The notes under the pieces: generated by a model
The model's input: only the letters and a program-made list of their open reading frames with translations
Told to the model about the DNA's origin: nothing
The model's database searches: none
Origin: Deltaproteobacteria bacterium
Lineage (GTDB): Bacteria > Desulfobacterota > DSM-4660 > Desulfatiglandales > Desulfatiglandaceae
Length of the DNA: 18,645 nucleotides
Assembly: GCA_019307165.1 (NCBI GenBank)
Contig: JAFDKD010000007.1
Span: 1-18,645 of the forward strand
Direction of reading: 5' to 3'
Position numbers and translations under genes: made by a program
Shown here: positions 1 to 6,656 of the stretch, in pieces
Position numbering within the stretch: the stretch's first letter is position 1
Layout of the letters: each line of letters begins with the position of its first letter

Positions 1-49
1 ATTGGGCCGTTGCCGGTTAATGGATCCTCCTGTCCCATAAAATTGATTA

Positions 50-78
50 TTGACATACGTCTTCCAATAGTTTATATT
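50..78 (+). promoter_or_regulatory. Sigma-70 promoter of the toxin-antitoxin operon
   Basis: A perfect -35 TTGACA (50-55) is followed after exactly 17 bases by a -10 TATATT (73-78). It lies 35 bases upstream of the antitoxin start and points into the two-gene operon. The near-consensus match supports a strong housekeeping promoter, which suits a toxin-antitoxin module held down by autorepression. Confidence 0.8.
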
Positions 79-94
79 TCGAAGTGTAAACTAT
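67..94. promoter_or_regulatory. Operator-like inverted repeat over the -10 box
   Basis: Perfect 8-bp arms ATAGTTTA (67-74) and TAAACTAT (87-94) are separated by 12 bases and overlap the -10 element at 73-78. Phd-family antitoxins bind palindromes at their own promoter and repress it, with the toxin as co-repressor. This dyad is the obvious candidate site. That the antitoxin binds it is inferred from position. Confidence 0.65.
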
Positions 95-112
95 GACAGA
101 CGGAGGAAGGCC

Positions 113-346
113 ATGAAAGCAACGGCAAAAGATCTCAGGTTCCATTCAAAGGAACTGCTTGATACGGTCAATAGAGGCGAGGATGTTGTAATAACTTTTC
201 GCGGCAAGCCTTGCGCCAAACTTGTTCCCTACAGAGAGAAAAAGGAGGAAAACACAAAAAACGAATTGTTTGGGATCTGGAAAGATAACGATAGGGTCCA
301 AGACGTTGATGAATACATCAGGGCATTAAGAAAAGGAAGAAGCTAA
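113..346 (+). CDS. Phd/YefM-family antitoxin
   Basis: This 77-residue protein is the likely antitoxin for the PIN toxin that follows. Its N-terminus (MKATAKDLRFHSKELLDTV, then EDVVITFRGKPCAKLVPY) has the Phd/YefM pattern: a short DNA-binding domain in which a strand-helix unit is followed by the 'G.p.a.lvP' strand. The last 30 residues are charged and presumably wrap the toxin. A GGAGGAAGG ribosome binding site precedes the ATG at a good distance. The stop codon directly abuts the toxin ATG, so the two are translationally coupled. Lysine-rich, AT-biased codon use differs from the GC-rich genes to the right, which suggests acquisition by transfer. The family is clear; the exact subfamily is not. 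Confidence 0.85.
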   Translation: MKATAKDLRFHSKELLDTVNRGEDVVITFRGKPCAKLVPYREKKEENTKNELFGIWKDNDRVQDVDEYIRALRKGRS

Positions 347-724
347 ATGGTTGTCGATACAGACGTCCTTATTTGGTACATGAAAGGGAATGAAAAAGCG
401 TACAAAATTATTGAGAAATCACACAATTTTTTTATTTCTGTAGTCACATACATGGAATTAGTCCAAGGAATGAGAAACAAGAATGAGCTTAACAATCTTC
501 GCAGGGCTCTTCATGTATGGAACTCAAAAATTCTGTATATTTCAGAAGATATATCCGTAAAAGCGATGTTCTTCGTGGAACAACATTATTTAAGCCATAC
601 AATTCAGTTGGCGGATGCTTTAATTGTCGCTACGGCGATTACGTATGGAATGCCAATTCTAACTGGTAATGACAAACACTACAAGATACTAAAGGATATA
701 CAAATCAAAAAATTCCGGCCTTGA
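347..724 (+). CDS. VapC-type PIN-domain ribonuclease toxin
   Basis: A 125-residue single-domain PIN protein, the usual VapC length. The acidic residues of the metal site can be placed: D4 in MVVDTDVLIW, E37 in TYMELVQG, D90 in QLADALIVATA, and D109 in TGNDKHY near the C-terminus. PIN toxins cut RNA (often tRNA or rRNA) with divalent metal, and the upstream antitoxin should block this. The gene begins on the base after the antitoxin stop, so the two form one transcript from the promoter at 50-78. It is AT-rich like its partner. Nothing is truncated and all acidic positions are present, so it is probably active. Target RNA unknown. Confidence 0.87.
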   Translation: MVVDTDVLIWYMKGNEKAYKIIEKSHNFFISVVTYMELVQGMRNKNELNNLRRALHVWNSKILYISEDISVKAMFFVEQHYLSHTIQLADALIVATAITYGMPILTGNDKHYKILKDIQIKKFRP

Positions 725-1111
725 TCACCTAAAACCTCAGCCAACAAGGCGTTCAACGCACACGGCAAATACCGGGCGGTTGCGAACTAAATCCACATAT
801 AATCATTTTTTAAGTTTTCTGATAGACATTCGTAGTTAAGCCGCCACTGGTCACCTTTCCGTCGTTTTCAGGGAATTGGTTCAAATTTGTATCGATAGTC
901 TTTGCGCCTGTCATTGATTCACCTCCATTTCTATGATAGAGTTACGTTATTGTAGGCCGGTTCACGCTTCCGAGCTTATCATATTCTGGGTAAGACGAGC
1001 GGCAAAGGTAGGCAAAACCTTAGACAACGGTGCCGTCAAAATGGATGTCTGCTTCTATTCTGCTGATATTATTATAAAAATAAACGGCGGGCACCGGCAG
1101 GGAGGATAACC
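725..1111. other. Intergenic region, 387 bases
   Basis: No long reading frame. It holds a possible 34-residue minus-strand gene (810-914, listed separately) and an AT-rich stretch at about 1065-1083 that may carry the slipin promoter, although no clean -35/-10 pair could be picked. No terminator is visible behind the toxin gene. Confidence 0.6.
810..914 (-). CDS. Possible small protein, 34 residues
   Basis: On the minus strand an ATG at 914 is preceded by GGAGGTGA at a 4-base distance, a full eight-base match to the anti-Shine-Dalgarno end of 16S rRNA. The frame runs 34 codons to TAA. The peptide starts MTGAKTIDTNLNQFP and ends GGLTTNVYQKT. It is polar, has no cysteine, no membrane segment and no signal peptide. 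No family is recognised. A perfect ribosome binding site ahead of a clean short frame is the only support, and no promoter was identified. It could be a small regulator, a peptide-modification substrate, or a remnant of a longer gene. Confidence 0.4.
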   Translation of the reverse strand: MTGAKTIDTNLNQFPENDGKVTSGGLTTNVYQKT

Positions 1112-1849
1112 ATGTTCTACATTCTGGCAGCGGTGTTGATCGTATTTTTTCTGGCTTCAGCCATCAGAGTCCTCAAAGAGTACGAACGGGGGGTCATTTT
1201 TCGCCTTGGCCGTATCATAAAAACCAAAGGGCCCGGGCTCATTATCCTTATTCCCGTCATTGATAAGATGGTCAAGGTAAGTCTGCGTCTGGTGGCCATG
1301 GACGTCCCGTCCCAGGACGTCATCACGCGGGACAACGTATCGATAAAAGTCAATGCGGTCATATACTTCAGGGTGATGGACCCCACCAAGGCCACCATAG
1401 AAGTGGAAAACTTTCTGTTTGCCACGTCACAGTTGGCGCAGACCACGCTACGGAGCGTCTGCGGGCAGGTGGAACTCGACGAATTGCTTTCGGAAAGGGA
1501 CAAGATCAACGCCGAACTGCAGGGGATCCTGGATAGTCATACGGACCCATGGGGCATCAAGGTAACCACGGTGGCGGTAAAGCACATCGATCTGCCCCAG
1601 GAGATGCAGCGTGCCATGGCCAAGCAGGCCGAGGCCGAGAGGGAAAGACGGGCGAAGGTGATCAATGCGGAAGGGGAGTACCAGGCTGCGGACCGGCTGG
1701 CCCAAGCCGCCGGTATTATCTCAAAGCACCCTGAAGCCTTACAGTTGAGGTATTTGCAGACGGTCAAGGAAATCTCAGCGGAAAACAATTCCACCACGCT
1801 GTTCCCCATACCCATCGATCTCTTGACGCCGTTCATCAAAAAGGGTTAG
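1112..1849 (+). CDS. Slipin / stomatin-like SPFH (band 7) protein
   Basis: A 245-residue membrane-associated scaffold of the SPFH superfamily. Residues 2-20 form one hydrophobic anchor, followed by the slipin signature EYERGVIFRLGR and KGPGLIILIPVID. The SPFH core continues with VPSQDVITRDNVSIKVNAV and IDLPQEMQ. The C-terminal region (AMAKQAEAERERRAKVINAEGE) is an Ala/Glu-rich coiled coil typical of oligomerisation. Length matches bacterial slipins. Bacterial slipins often pair with an NfeD membrane protease-like partner, but none is adjacent here. The ATG has a good GGGAGGAT site. The gene precedes the Rho-N-like gene by 63 bases and may share its transcript, ending at the terminator at 2328-2373. 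Confidence 0.9.
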   Translation: MFYILAAVLIVFFLASAIRVLKEYERGVIFRLGRIIKTKGPGLIILIPVIDKMVKVSLRLVAMDVPSQDVITRDNVSIKVNAVIYFRVMDPTKATIEVENFLFATSQLAQTTLRSVCGQVELDELLSERDKINAELQGILDSHTDPWGIKVTTVAVKHIDLPQEMQRAMAKQAEAERERRAKVINAEGEYQAADRLAQAAGIISKHPEALQLRYLQTVKEISAENNSTTLFPIPIDLLTPFIKKG

Positions 1850-1912
1850 GGAGATAGCATGATCCCCTGCCCGCGAGGGTCGGGAACAGCCAAACCGTAA
1901 CAGGAGAAAAGC

Positions 1913-2311
1913 ATGGACGAAGAAATCAAGGAAACGAAAAATGAGGAGGAGCCCCAAAAGGATTCAGGCGAAGAGGCCGTCGTCCCCGATAAGGATGTGG
2001 ACAAAATGACGGTCAAAGAACTCAGGGTGATCGCCAAGGACATCCCCGGCGTTGAAGGCGTGCCCTCCATGAAAAAGGAGCCGTTGCTGGAGATCGTCAA
2101 AGGGCATCTGGGGAGTGAGGTGGACAAGCCCGCAAAAAAGGCAAAGGCAAAGAAACCCGCCGCCAGCGTCAAGGAATTGAAGCTGAAAATCCCCGAACTC
2201 CGAGCCCTCAAGCAAAAAGCCCGGGAGGCGAACGATCGTCATCAGGTGGATATCCTTCGCCGACGAATCAACCGATTGAAAAAAATGACGCGCAAGGCGT
2301 CTCAAGCCTGA
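1913..2311 (+). CDS. Small protein with a Rho-N-like domain
   Basis: A 132-residue, highly charged protein. Residues 1-25 are acidic and probably disordered. Residues about 31-67 (MTVKELRVIAKDIPGVEG, then MKKEPLLEIVKGHL) match the pattern of the Rho termination factor N-terminal domain, a small helical nucleic-acid-binding fold. A Lys/Ala-rich linker follows, then a basic helical tail (QVDILRRRINRLKKMTRK) that resembles an RNA- or DNA-contacting helix. No catalytic motif is present. An AGGAGA site precedes the ATG. It may act in RNA or nucleoid binding, but its function is not known. The gene ends 17 bases before a clear terminator. Confidence 0.65.
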   Translation: MDEEIKETKNEEEPQKDSGEEAVVPDKDVDKMTVKELRVIAKDIPGVEGVPSMKKEPLLEIVKGHLGSEVDKPAKKAKAKKPAASVKELKLKIPELRALKQKAREANDRHQVDILRRRINRLKKMTRKASQA

Positions 2312-2327
2312 TTCGGCTCGTGTGATG

Positions 2328-2373
2328 GAGCAGGTCCCTATCATGTTGACGCGGGGGCCTGCTCTTCTTTTTT
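2328..2373 (+). terminator. Rho-independent terminator after the Rho-N-like gene
   Basis: GAGCAGG (2328-2334) pairs with CCTGCTC (2358-2364), and the inner CCC/GGG bases extend the stem. TTCTTTTTT (2365-2373) follows directly. The position 17 bases after the stop codon makes it the end of the slipin/Rho-N-like transcript. Confidence 0.85.
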
Positions 2374-2382
2374 GACGGGAAA

Positions 2383-2417
2383 GCAGGTTGAAGGTGGAAG
2401 GTCTTGGAGGTTAGAGG
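2383..2417 (+). repeat. Degenerate AGGTTGA/GGAGGTT repeat upstream of ispD
   Basis: This purine-rich stretch repeats an AGGT(T)GA-like unit about five times up to the ispD start. It resembles the GGTTAAGG hexamers found just after ispD (3119-3204). The GGAGGTTAGAGG portion apparently doubles as the ispD ribosome binding site. Confidence 0.45.
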
Positions 2418-2420
2418 CAA

Positions 2421-3119
2421 GTGAAAACCATTGCCGTCATTCCGGGAGCGGGTTCGGGCACCCGCATGGGTGGACGCCGCGCCAAGCAGTTCCTGGATCT
2501 GTGCGGCATGCCGCTCCTTGCCGTAACCCTGAAGCCCTTTCAGGACTGCCGGGCCATAGACGGCATTGTTGTGGTAGCCCCGCCGTCGGACCTGACCTAT
2601 TGTCGGGAGGGGGTCGTTCGGAAGTTCGGCTTCAGCAAGGTCACGGCGGTCGTTCCCGGTGGCCTTCGGCGACAGGATTCGGTAAGAGCGGGTCTGGAAG
2701 CCGCCGGGGAATCGTGCGGGCGAGTGGTGATACACGATGCGGCACGCCCCCTGATCACGACCGAATTATTAGACCGCGTCCTGGAAGCCGCTGAGGCCCA
2801 CGGGTCGGTTATCGCGGGATTGCCGGCCAAGGAAACGGTCAAGGCAGTGTCCCCGACCGGAGAAGTGCTGGGCACCCACGACCGCACCCACACCTGGCTG
2901 ATCCAGACGCCTCAGGTATTTCCATACAAAGAACTCATGCAAGCCCACCAGGCGTCTCTCAGGGAAAACCTGGAGGAGGCGACCGACGATGCGCTTCTCA
3001 TGGAAAGGCTGGGCTTGCCCGTGTGGGTGGTTGAAGGGACCGAGGAAAACATCAAAGTTACCACGCCCCGGGACCTTGCATTGGCCCGAATGATCATGGA
3101 GGCGAGGTTGAAAAGATAG
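2421..3119 (+). CDS. ispD: 2-C-methyl-D-erythritol 4-phosphate cytidylyltransferase
   Basis: This cytosolic enzyme joins MEP and CTP to give CDP-methylerythritol, the third step of the MEP isoprenoid pathway. At 232 residues it has normal length. Visible family motifs are PGAGSGTRMGGRRAKQ (8-23, nucleotide-binding loop with R15 and K22), GGLRRQDSVRAGL (80-92), VIHDAARP (103-110), and the C-terminal EENIKVTTPRDLALA. The usual first Ala of 'PAAG' is Gly here, a mild change. Start is GTG at 2421 with a GGAGG/AGAGG site. The frequent neighbour ispF is absent, and hemC follows after a repeat-rich gap. It is preceded by the terminator at 2328-2373, so it needs its own promoter, which was not identified. 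Confidence 0.93.
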   Translation: MKTIAVIPGAGSGTRMGGRRAKQFLDLCGMPLLAVTLKPFQDCRAIDGIVVVAPPSDLTYCREGVVRKFGFSKVTAVVPGGLRRQDSVRAGLEAAGESCGRVVIHDAARPLITTELLDRVLEAAEAHGSVIAGLPAKETVKAVSPTGEVLGTHDRTHTWLIQTPQVFPYKELMQAHQASLRENLEEATDDALLMERLGLPVWVVEGTEENIKVTTPRDLALARMIMEARLKR

Positions 3120-3204
3120 GTTAAGGCTGAGGCCGAGGTTAAGGTTAAGAGGTAAATTGATTCCTTTTTTCCTCTTTTTCTCAACCTTAACCTTAACCTG
3201 AGCC
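3119..3204. repeat. GGTTAAGG hexamer repeats forming a long inverted repeat
   Basis: The left arm has tandem GGTTAAGGTTAAG (3137-3149) and the right arm its exact complement CTTAACCTTAACC (3186-3198). AGAGG/CCTCT extends the pairing toward a T/C-rich loop. The transcript could form a large hairpin between ispD and hemC. The left arm runs into the last codons of ispD. It may act as an mRNA-stabilising or terminating element, or be a dispersed genomic repeat. Confidence 0.7.
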
Positions 3205-3236
3205 TGGCGAAGCCGTACCCAACCCGGCGAAGCCGG
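3205..3236. repeat. Two copies of GGCGAAGCCG
   Basis: GGCGAAGCCG occurs at 3206-3215 and again at 3226-3235, 20 bases apart. Each copy is itself a tiny GGC-GAA-GCC hairpin. They lie just ahead of hemC, whose ribosome binding site GGAG begins at the end of the second copy. Confidence 0.5.
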
Positions 3237-3245
3237 AGTCGACGA

Positions 3246-4169
3246 ATGCTGTTACGGATCGGAACAAGAGGAAGCAAACTTGCCCTGGCGCAGAGCCGAT
3301 GGGTGAGGGGCGAGATTCTCGCCCGGCATCCGGACGTGCAGGTGGAACTGGTCAGAATAAAGACCACCGGCGACAAGATCCTGGACACCCCCCTCAGCCG
3401 GATTGGGGGGAAAGGCCTTTTTGTCAAGGAAATCGAAGAGGCCCTGCTCCGCCGGGATGTGGACCTGGCGGTGCACAGCATCAAGGACATTCCCGCCCGG
3501 TTGCCGGACGGACTCATGCTCTCGGCATTTCCCGAAAGAGAAGATCCCCGTGACGCGCTCGTATCCGAAGGCGATCTGCCGTTGGACGCCCTGCCCGCCG
3601 GCGCGCGCGTCGGCACCAGCAGTCTGAGGCGGGGGGCGCAGCTGCTTCGCCGGCGACCCGACCTGGTCCTGGTCCCCCTGCGAGGGAACGTGGACACGCG
3701 CCTGGCAAAACTGGATTCCGGCAACCTGGAAGCCATTGTTCTGGCGGCCGCCGGGCTGAAGCGGCTCGGGCTTGAAGGCCGCATCAGCCAGGCCATCCCC
3801 GTGGAATATCTACTCCCGGCGATCGGGCAGGGCGCGCTGGGGTTGGAGGTAAGGCGGCACGACGGTGACACGTTGCGTGTACTCGATTTCATGGACCATG
3901 AACCGACCCGAATTACGGTCCTGGCGGAGCGCGCTTTTTTGGCGGAACTGGATGGCGGATGCCAGGTTCCCATTGCCGGCTTTGCCCGCATGGCCGGGGA
4001 CCGGGTTGTTATTGAAGGCATGGTGTCAGAGCCGGACGGTAACCATTGGGTCTCAGATACCCTGTCGGGGCCCGTCGACCGGGCTGCCGACATGGGGCGC
4101 GAGTTGGCCCGGAAACTCCTGGCCGCCGGTGCCGACAAAATCTTGCAGAATCTGTACGCGCAGGATTGA
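3246..4169 (+). CDS. hemC: Hydroxymethylbilane synthase (porphobilinogen deaminase)
   Basis: Polymerises four porphobilinogen molecules into hydroxymethylbilane, the linear tetrapyrrole. At 307 residues it has standard length. It starts with RIGTRGSKLALAQS, and HSIKDIP (77-83) carries the catalytic Asp81 (most homologues read HSMKD). GTSSLRR (123-129) and LRGNVDTRL follow as substrate-binding segments, and GGCQVP holds Cys239, which anchors the dipyrromethane cofactor. All key residues are present. ATG start with GGAG 8 bases upstream. The next gene makes and methylates uroporphyrinogen III, so the pair takes porphobilinogen to precorrin-2 for siroheme, cobalamin or the alternative heme route. 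Confidence 0.96.
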   Translation: MLLRIGTRGSKLALAQSRWVRGEILARHPDVQVELVRIKTTGDKILDTPLSRIGGKGLFVKEIEEALLRRDVDLAVHSIKDIPARLPDGLMLSAFPEREDPRDALVSEGDLPLDALPAGARVGTSSLRRGAQLLRRRPDLVLVPLRGNVDTRLAKLDSGNLEAIVLAAAGLKRLGLEGRISQAIPVEYLLPAIGQGALGLEVRRHDGDTLRVLDFMDHEPTRITVLAERAFLAELDGGCQVPIAGFARMAGDRVVIEGMVSEPDGNHWVSDTLSGPVDRAADMGRELARKLLAAGADKILQNLYAQD

Positions 4170-4256
4170 GTCTCGCTCCCCTCGCCGATTTCTCCATCTG
4201 GTATATCAAACTTTGATTGCAGGGATTCAATTGAAAACAAGTCGAGGTCTTAGACA

Positions 4257-5795
4257 TTGACACAACCCGCTAAAGGTAAAGTGTATCTGGTGGGAGCGGG
4301 ACCCGGCGATCCCGGGCTTCTGACATTGAAAGGCAAGGCGTGCATTTCCCGGGCCGACGTCCTGGTGTACGATTATCTGGCAAATCCCGCTCTATTGGGG
4401 TTTGCCAAGGCGAAGGCCGAACTGATTTACGTGGGCAAGAAGGCGGGCGTGCACACCCTGAGCCAGGACGAGATCAATTCGCTCATCGTAAAAAAGGCCT
4501 TGGCCGGCGGCACGGTGGTGAGGTTGAAGGGCGGGGACCCATTTATCTTCGGCAGGGGAGGCGAGGAGGCACAGGAATTGGCGGCTGCAGGAATCGATTT
4601 CGAATTTGTTCCGGGCGTCACCTCAGCCATCGCCGTCCCGGCCTATGCGGGCATACCCCTGACGCACCGGGATCATACCGCAACCGTGGCCTTTATTACA
4701 GGGCACGAGGACCCGCGCAAGGATACTTCGAATATCGCCTGGGACAAAATCTCAACCGCTGCGGGCACCCTGGTCTTTCTGATGGGTGTGGGAAATCTGG
4801 CAAAAATCGCCGAGCGGCTGGTGGCCAACGGCCGGCCGCCGGACACCCCGGTAGCCGTCATTCGCCGGGGGACCGAACCGGCCCAGCGAACCATCGTGGG
4901 AACCCTCGGGACCATTGCGCGAATTGCCGAAGAGGCTCAAGTAACCCCGCCGGCCATCATCGTCGTGGGACAGGTGGTCCGATTGAGGGAGACCCTCAAC
5001 TGGTTTGAAAAAAGGCCCCTTTTCGGCAAGCGGATCGTGGTCACCAGGGCGCGGGAGCAGGCCAGCGGATTCATGAAAGACCTGGCGATGCTGGGAGCGG
5101 AATGTATTGAATTTCCGACCATCCGAGTGGTCCCGCCCGACAGCTGGGAGCCCCTGGACACGGCCATCGGATCATTGCCGCAGTACCGGTGGGTGCTCTT
5201 TACATCGGTAAACGGGGTCAAGTCATTTCTCATGCGTCTTGAGGCCCTGGGAAAAGATGTGCGGGAACTGAAAGGATGCCGAATCGGCGCCATCGGACCG
5301 AAAACCGCTGAAATATGGAAGGACATGGGCATCCGGCCGGACCTGATGCCTGATGAATACCGGGCGGAAGCGGTAATAGAGGCATTCAGGCGGCATGGCG
5401 TCGAGGGAGCGCGCATTCTCCTTCCCCGGGCCCTGGAAGCGAGAGAAATCCTTCCCGAATCTCTTCGGGAAATGGGTGCGCTGGTGGACGTGGTGCCGGC
5501 CTACAGGACCGTCCTCCCGGACAGCCATACGGAGCGGGTGGGAGAGATGCTCAAAAACAGAAGCATCCACATGGTGACCTTCACCAGTTCTTCCACCGTA
5601 AGAAACTTCGTGAAGATGTTCGAGGGCAGGGACTTCCGGATCAACCCTGGGGAAAAAGGACCGACGGTCGCCTGTATCGGTCCCGTTACGGCCAAAACCG
5701 CCGAGGAACACGGATTCCGGGTGGACGTAATGCCGGATGCCTACACCATAGAAGCGCTTACGGAAAGTATTGTAGCGTATTTCGGCGCTCAATAA
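4257..5795 (+). CDS. cobA-hemD: Fused uroporphyrinogen-III C-methyltransferase / uroporphyrinogen-III synthase
   Basis: A 512-residue two-domain fusion. Residues 1 to about 248 are the SAM-dependent methyltransferase: VYLVGAGPGDPGLLTLKG (9-26), GGDPFIFGRGGEE (92-104) and PGVTSAIAVPAYAGIPLTHR. It methylates C2 and C7 of uroporphyrinogen III to precorrin-2. Residues about 255-512, from GKRIVVTRAREQASGF, are HemD, which closes hydroxymethylbilane to uroporphyrinogen III. HemD is poorly conserved, so that half is called from fold position, length and context. The fusion is common in anaerobic bacteria. The start is TTG at 4257: a stop (TAG, 4251) lies two codons upstream and GAGG sits 9 bases before it; a GTG at codon 9 is the alternative. 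The gene runs tail-to-tail into the crotonase gene 21 bases away. Confidence 0.93.
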   Translation: MTQPAKGKVYLVGAGPGDPGLLTLKGKACISRADVLVYDYLANPALLGFAKAKAELIYVGKKAGVHTLSQDEINSLIVKKALAGGTVVRLKGGDPFIFGRGGEEAQELAAAGIDFEFVPGVTSAIAVPAYAGIPLTHRDHTATVAFITGHEDPRKDTSNIAWDKISTAAGTLVFLMGVGNLAKIAERLVANGRPPDTPVAVIRRGTEPAQRTIVGTLGTIARIAEEAQVTPPAIIVVGQVVRLRETLNWFEKRPLFGKRIVVTRAREQASGFMKDLAMLGAECIEFPTIRVVPPDSWEPLDTAIGSLPQYRWVLFTSVNGVKSFLMRLEALGKDVRELKGCRIGAIGPKTAEIWKDMGIRPDLMPDEYRAEAVIEAFRRHGVEGARILLPRALEAREILPESLREMGALVDVVPAYRTVLPDSHTERVGEMLKNRSIHMVTFTSSSTVRNFVKMFEGRDFRINPGEKGPTVACIGPVTAKTAEEHGFRVDVMPDAYTIEALTESIVAYFGAQ

Positions 5796-5816
5796 ATCCC
5801 AATCACCAATCTCTTC

Positions 5817-6587
5817 TCACGCTTTCCCTCTTAACTTCAGAAACGCCTGCACCGCCTTTTTATGCTCCCGGGTCTGGAGCATAATGCTCTGATGAGAGGC
5901 CTCCCATTCCATCACATCCCGCAGCGACATGTTCAGGCTTCCCTCAAGCCCCTCCTTGATCAGCGCCAGCGCGTCCGGCGATTTCTGCAGCAATGCCTCG
6001 ATAAGGCGGTCCACCTCGGCGTCAAGTTCTAAGGCTGGGACGGATCGGTAGACCAGGCCCATGGCCTCTGCCTCGCGCCCGCTGATTTCGCCCCCGAGCA
6101 TGGCCAACTCCTTGGCCTTGGCCATGCCCACCAGACGCGGGAGAAAATAATGCCCCCCGCCATCCATGATCACACCGATGTGGATGAAGACTTCGCAGAT
6201 GCGGGCATCGTGGGCGGCCACGGTAAAGTCTCCGGCCAATGCCACGTTCGCCCCGACGCCATAGGCCACCCCCTCCACCTTGCAGATGATGGGCTGGGGA
6301 AGCTCCTTCATTGCGATGATCAGCCTGGACAGGCCCTTCATCATTTGCAGCCTCACCTCCGGCGCAGCTCTCTCATTGAGGAGATGCATGTCCGCGCCTG
6401 ACGAAAAATGCCCGCCCGCGCCCTGAATGACCACGACACGGACCTTGCGGTCTCCCGCAACATCACTCAATGCATTCATCAGGCCGGTGCCGATGGCGCC
6501 ATTATAGGCGTTCAGCACTTCAGGCCGATTCAACGTGATGTTGCAGATGCTGTTTTCTTTGCTGACTAAAACGCTCTTTTCAGACAA
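5817..6587 (-). CDS. PaaG-like enoyl-CoA hydratase/isomerase (crotonase) family protein
   Basis: A 256-residue crotonase-fold protein acting on acyl-CoA thioesters in the cytosol. The oxyanion-hole segments are HFSSGADM (60-67) and VEGVAYGVGANVALAGD (104-120). The two catalytic glutamates of true hydratases are missing: N114 and F134 lie where they would be expected. The segment MDGGGHYFLPRLVG (141-154) instead resembles PaaG-type isomerases (PDSGGSYFLPRLVG), whose catalytic Asp corresponds to D142. An isomerase rather than a hydratase is therefore likely, with unknown substrate. The start is TTG at 6587 behind GGAGG. It is the last gene of the minus-strand run, 69 bases after the enolase-superfamily gene, with a palindrome in the gap. 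Confidence 0.85.
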   Translation of the reverse strand: MSEKSVLVSKENSICNITLNRPEVLNAYNGAIGTGLMNALSDVAGDRKVRVVVIQGAGGHFSSGADMHLLNERAAPEVRLQMMKGLSRLIIAMKELPQPIICKVEGVAYGVGANVALAGDFTVAAHDARICEVFIHIGVIMDGGGHYFLPRLVGMAKAKELAMLGGEISGREAEAMGLVYRSVPALELDAEVDRLIEALLQKSPDALALIKEGLEGSLNMSLRDVMEWEASHQSIMLQTREHKKAVQAFLKLRGKA

Positions 6588-6616
6588 TTTTTTCCCTCCA
6601 TTATTTGCTTACCCAG

Positions 6617-6642
6617 TACCTGGATCTTGCAAGATTCAGGTA
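6617..6642. promoter_or_regulatory. 26-bp near-perfect palindrome between two enzyme genes
   Basis: TACCTGGATCTTG and its mirrored half CAAGATTCAGGTA are self-complementary except at one symmetric pair (23rd and 36th base of the 6601 block). There is no loop, so it looks more like a dimeric regulator site than a terminator, and no T-tract follows on the minus strand. It sits upstream of the crotonase start and could allow separate control of that gene. Confidence 0.4.
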
Positions 6643-6656
6643 GTAAATTTAGGTTT

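Noticed and set aside
741..790. Integron attC-like site (CCAACAAGGCGTTCAACGC) behind the toxin gene
   Set aside because: The left half is reminiscent of attC, but no matching GTTRRRY right end or proper paired core was found, and there is no integrase or cassette array in the window.
2912..4240. 442-codon open frame on the minus strand across ispD and hemC
   Set aside because: It is antisense to two well-identified genes, its product is a Ser/Arg-rich low-complexity string, and it spans the hexamer repeats. It is a by-product of GC-rich codon use.
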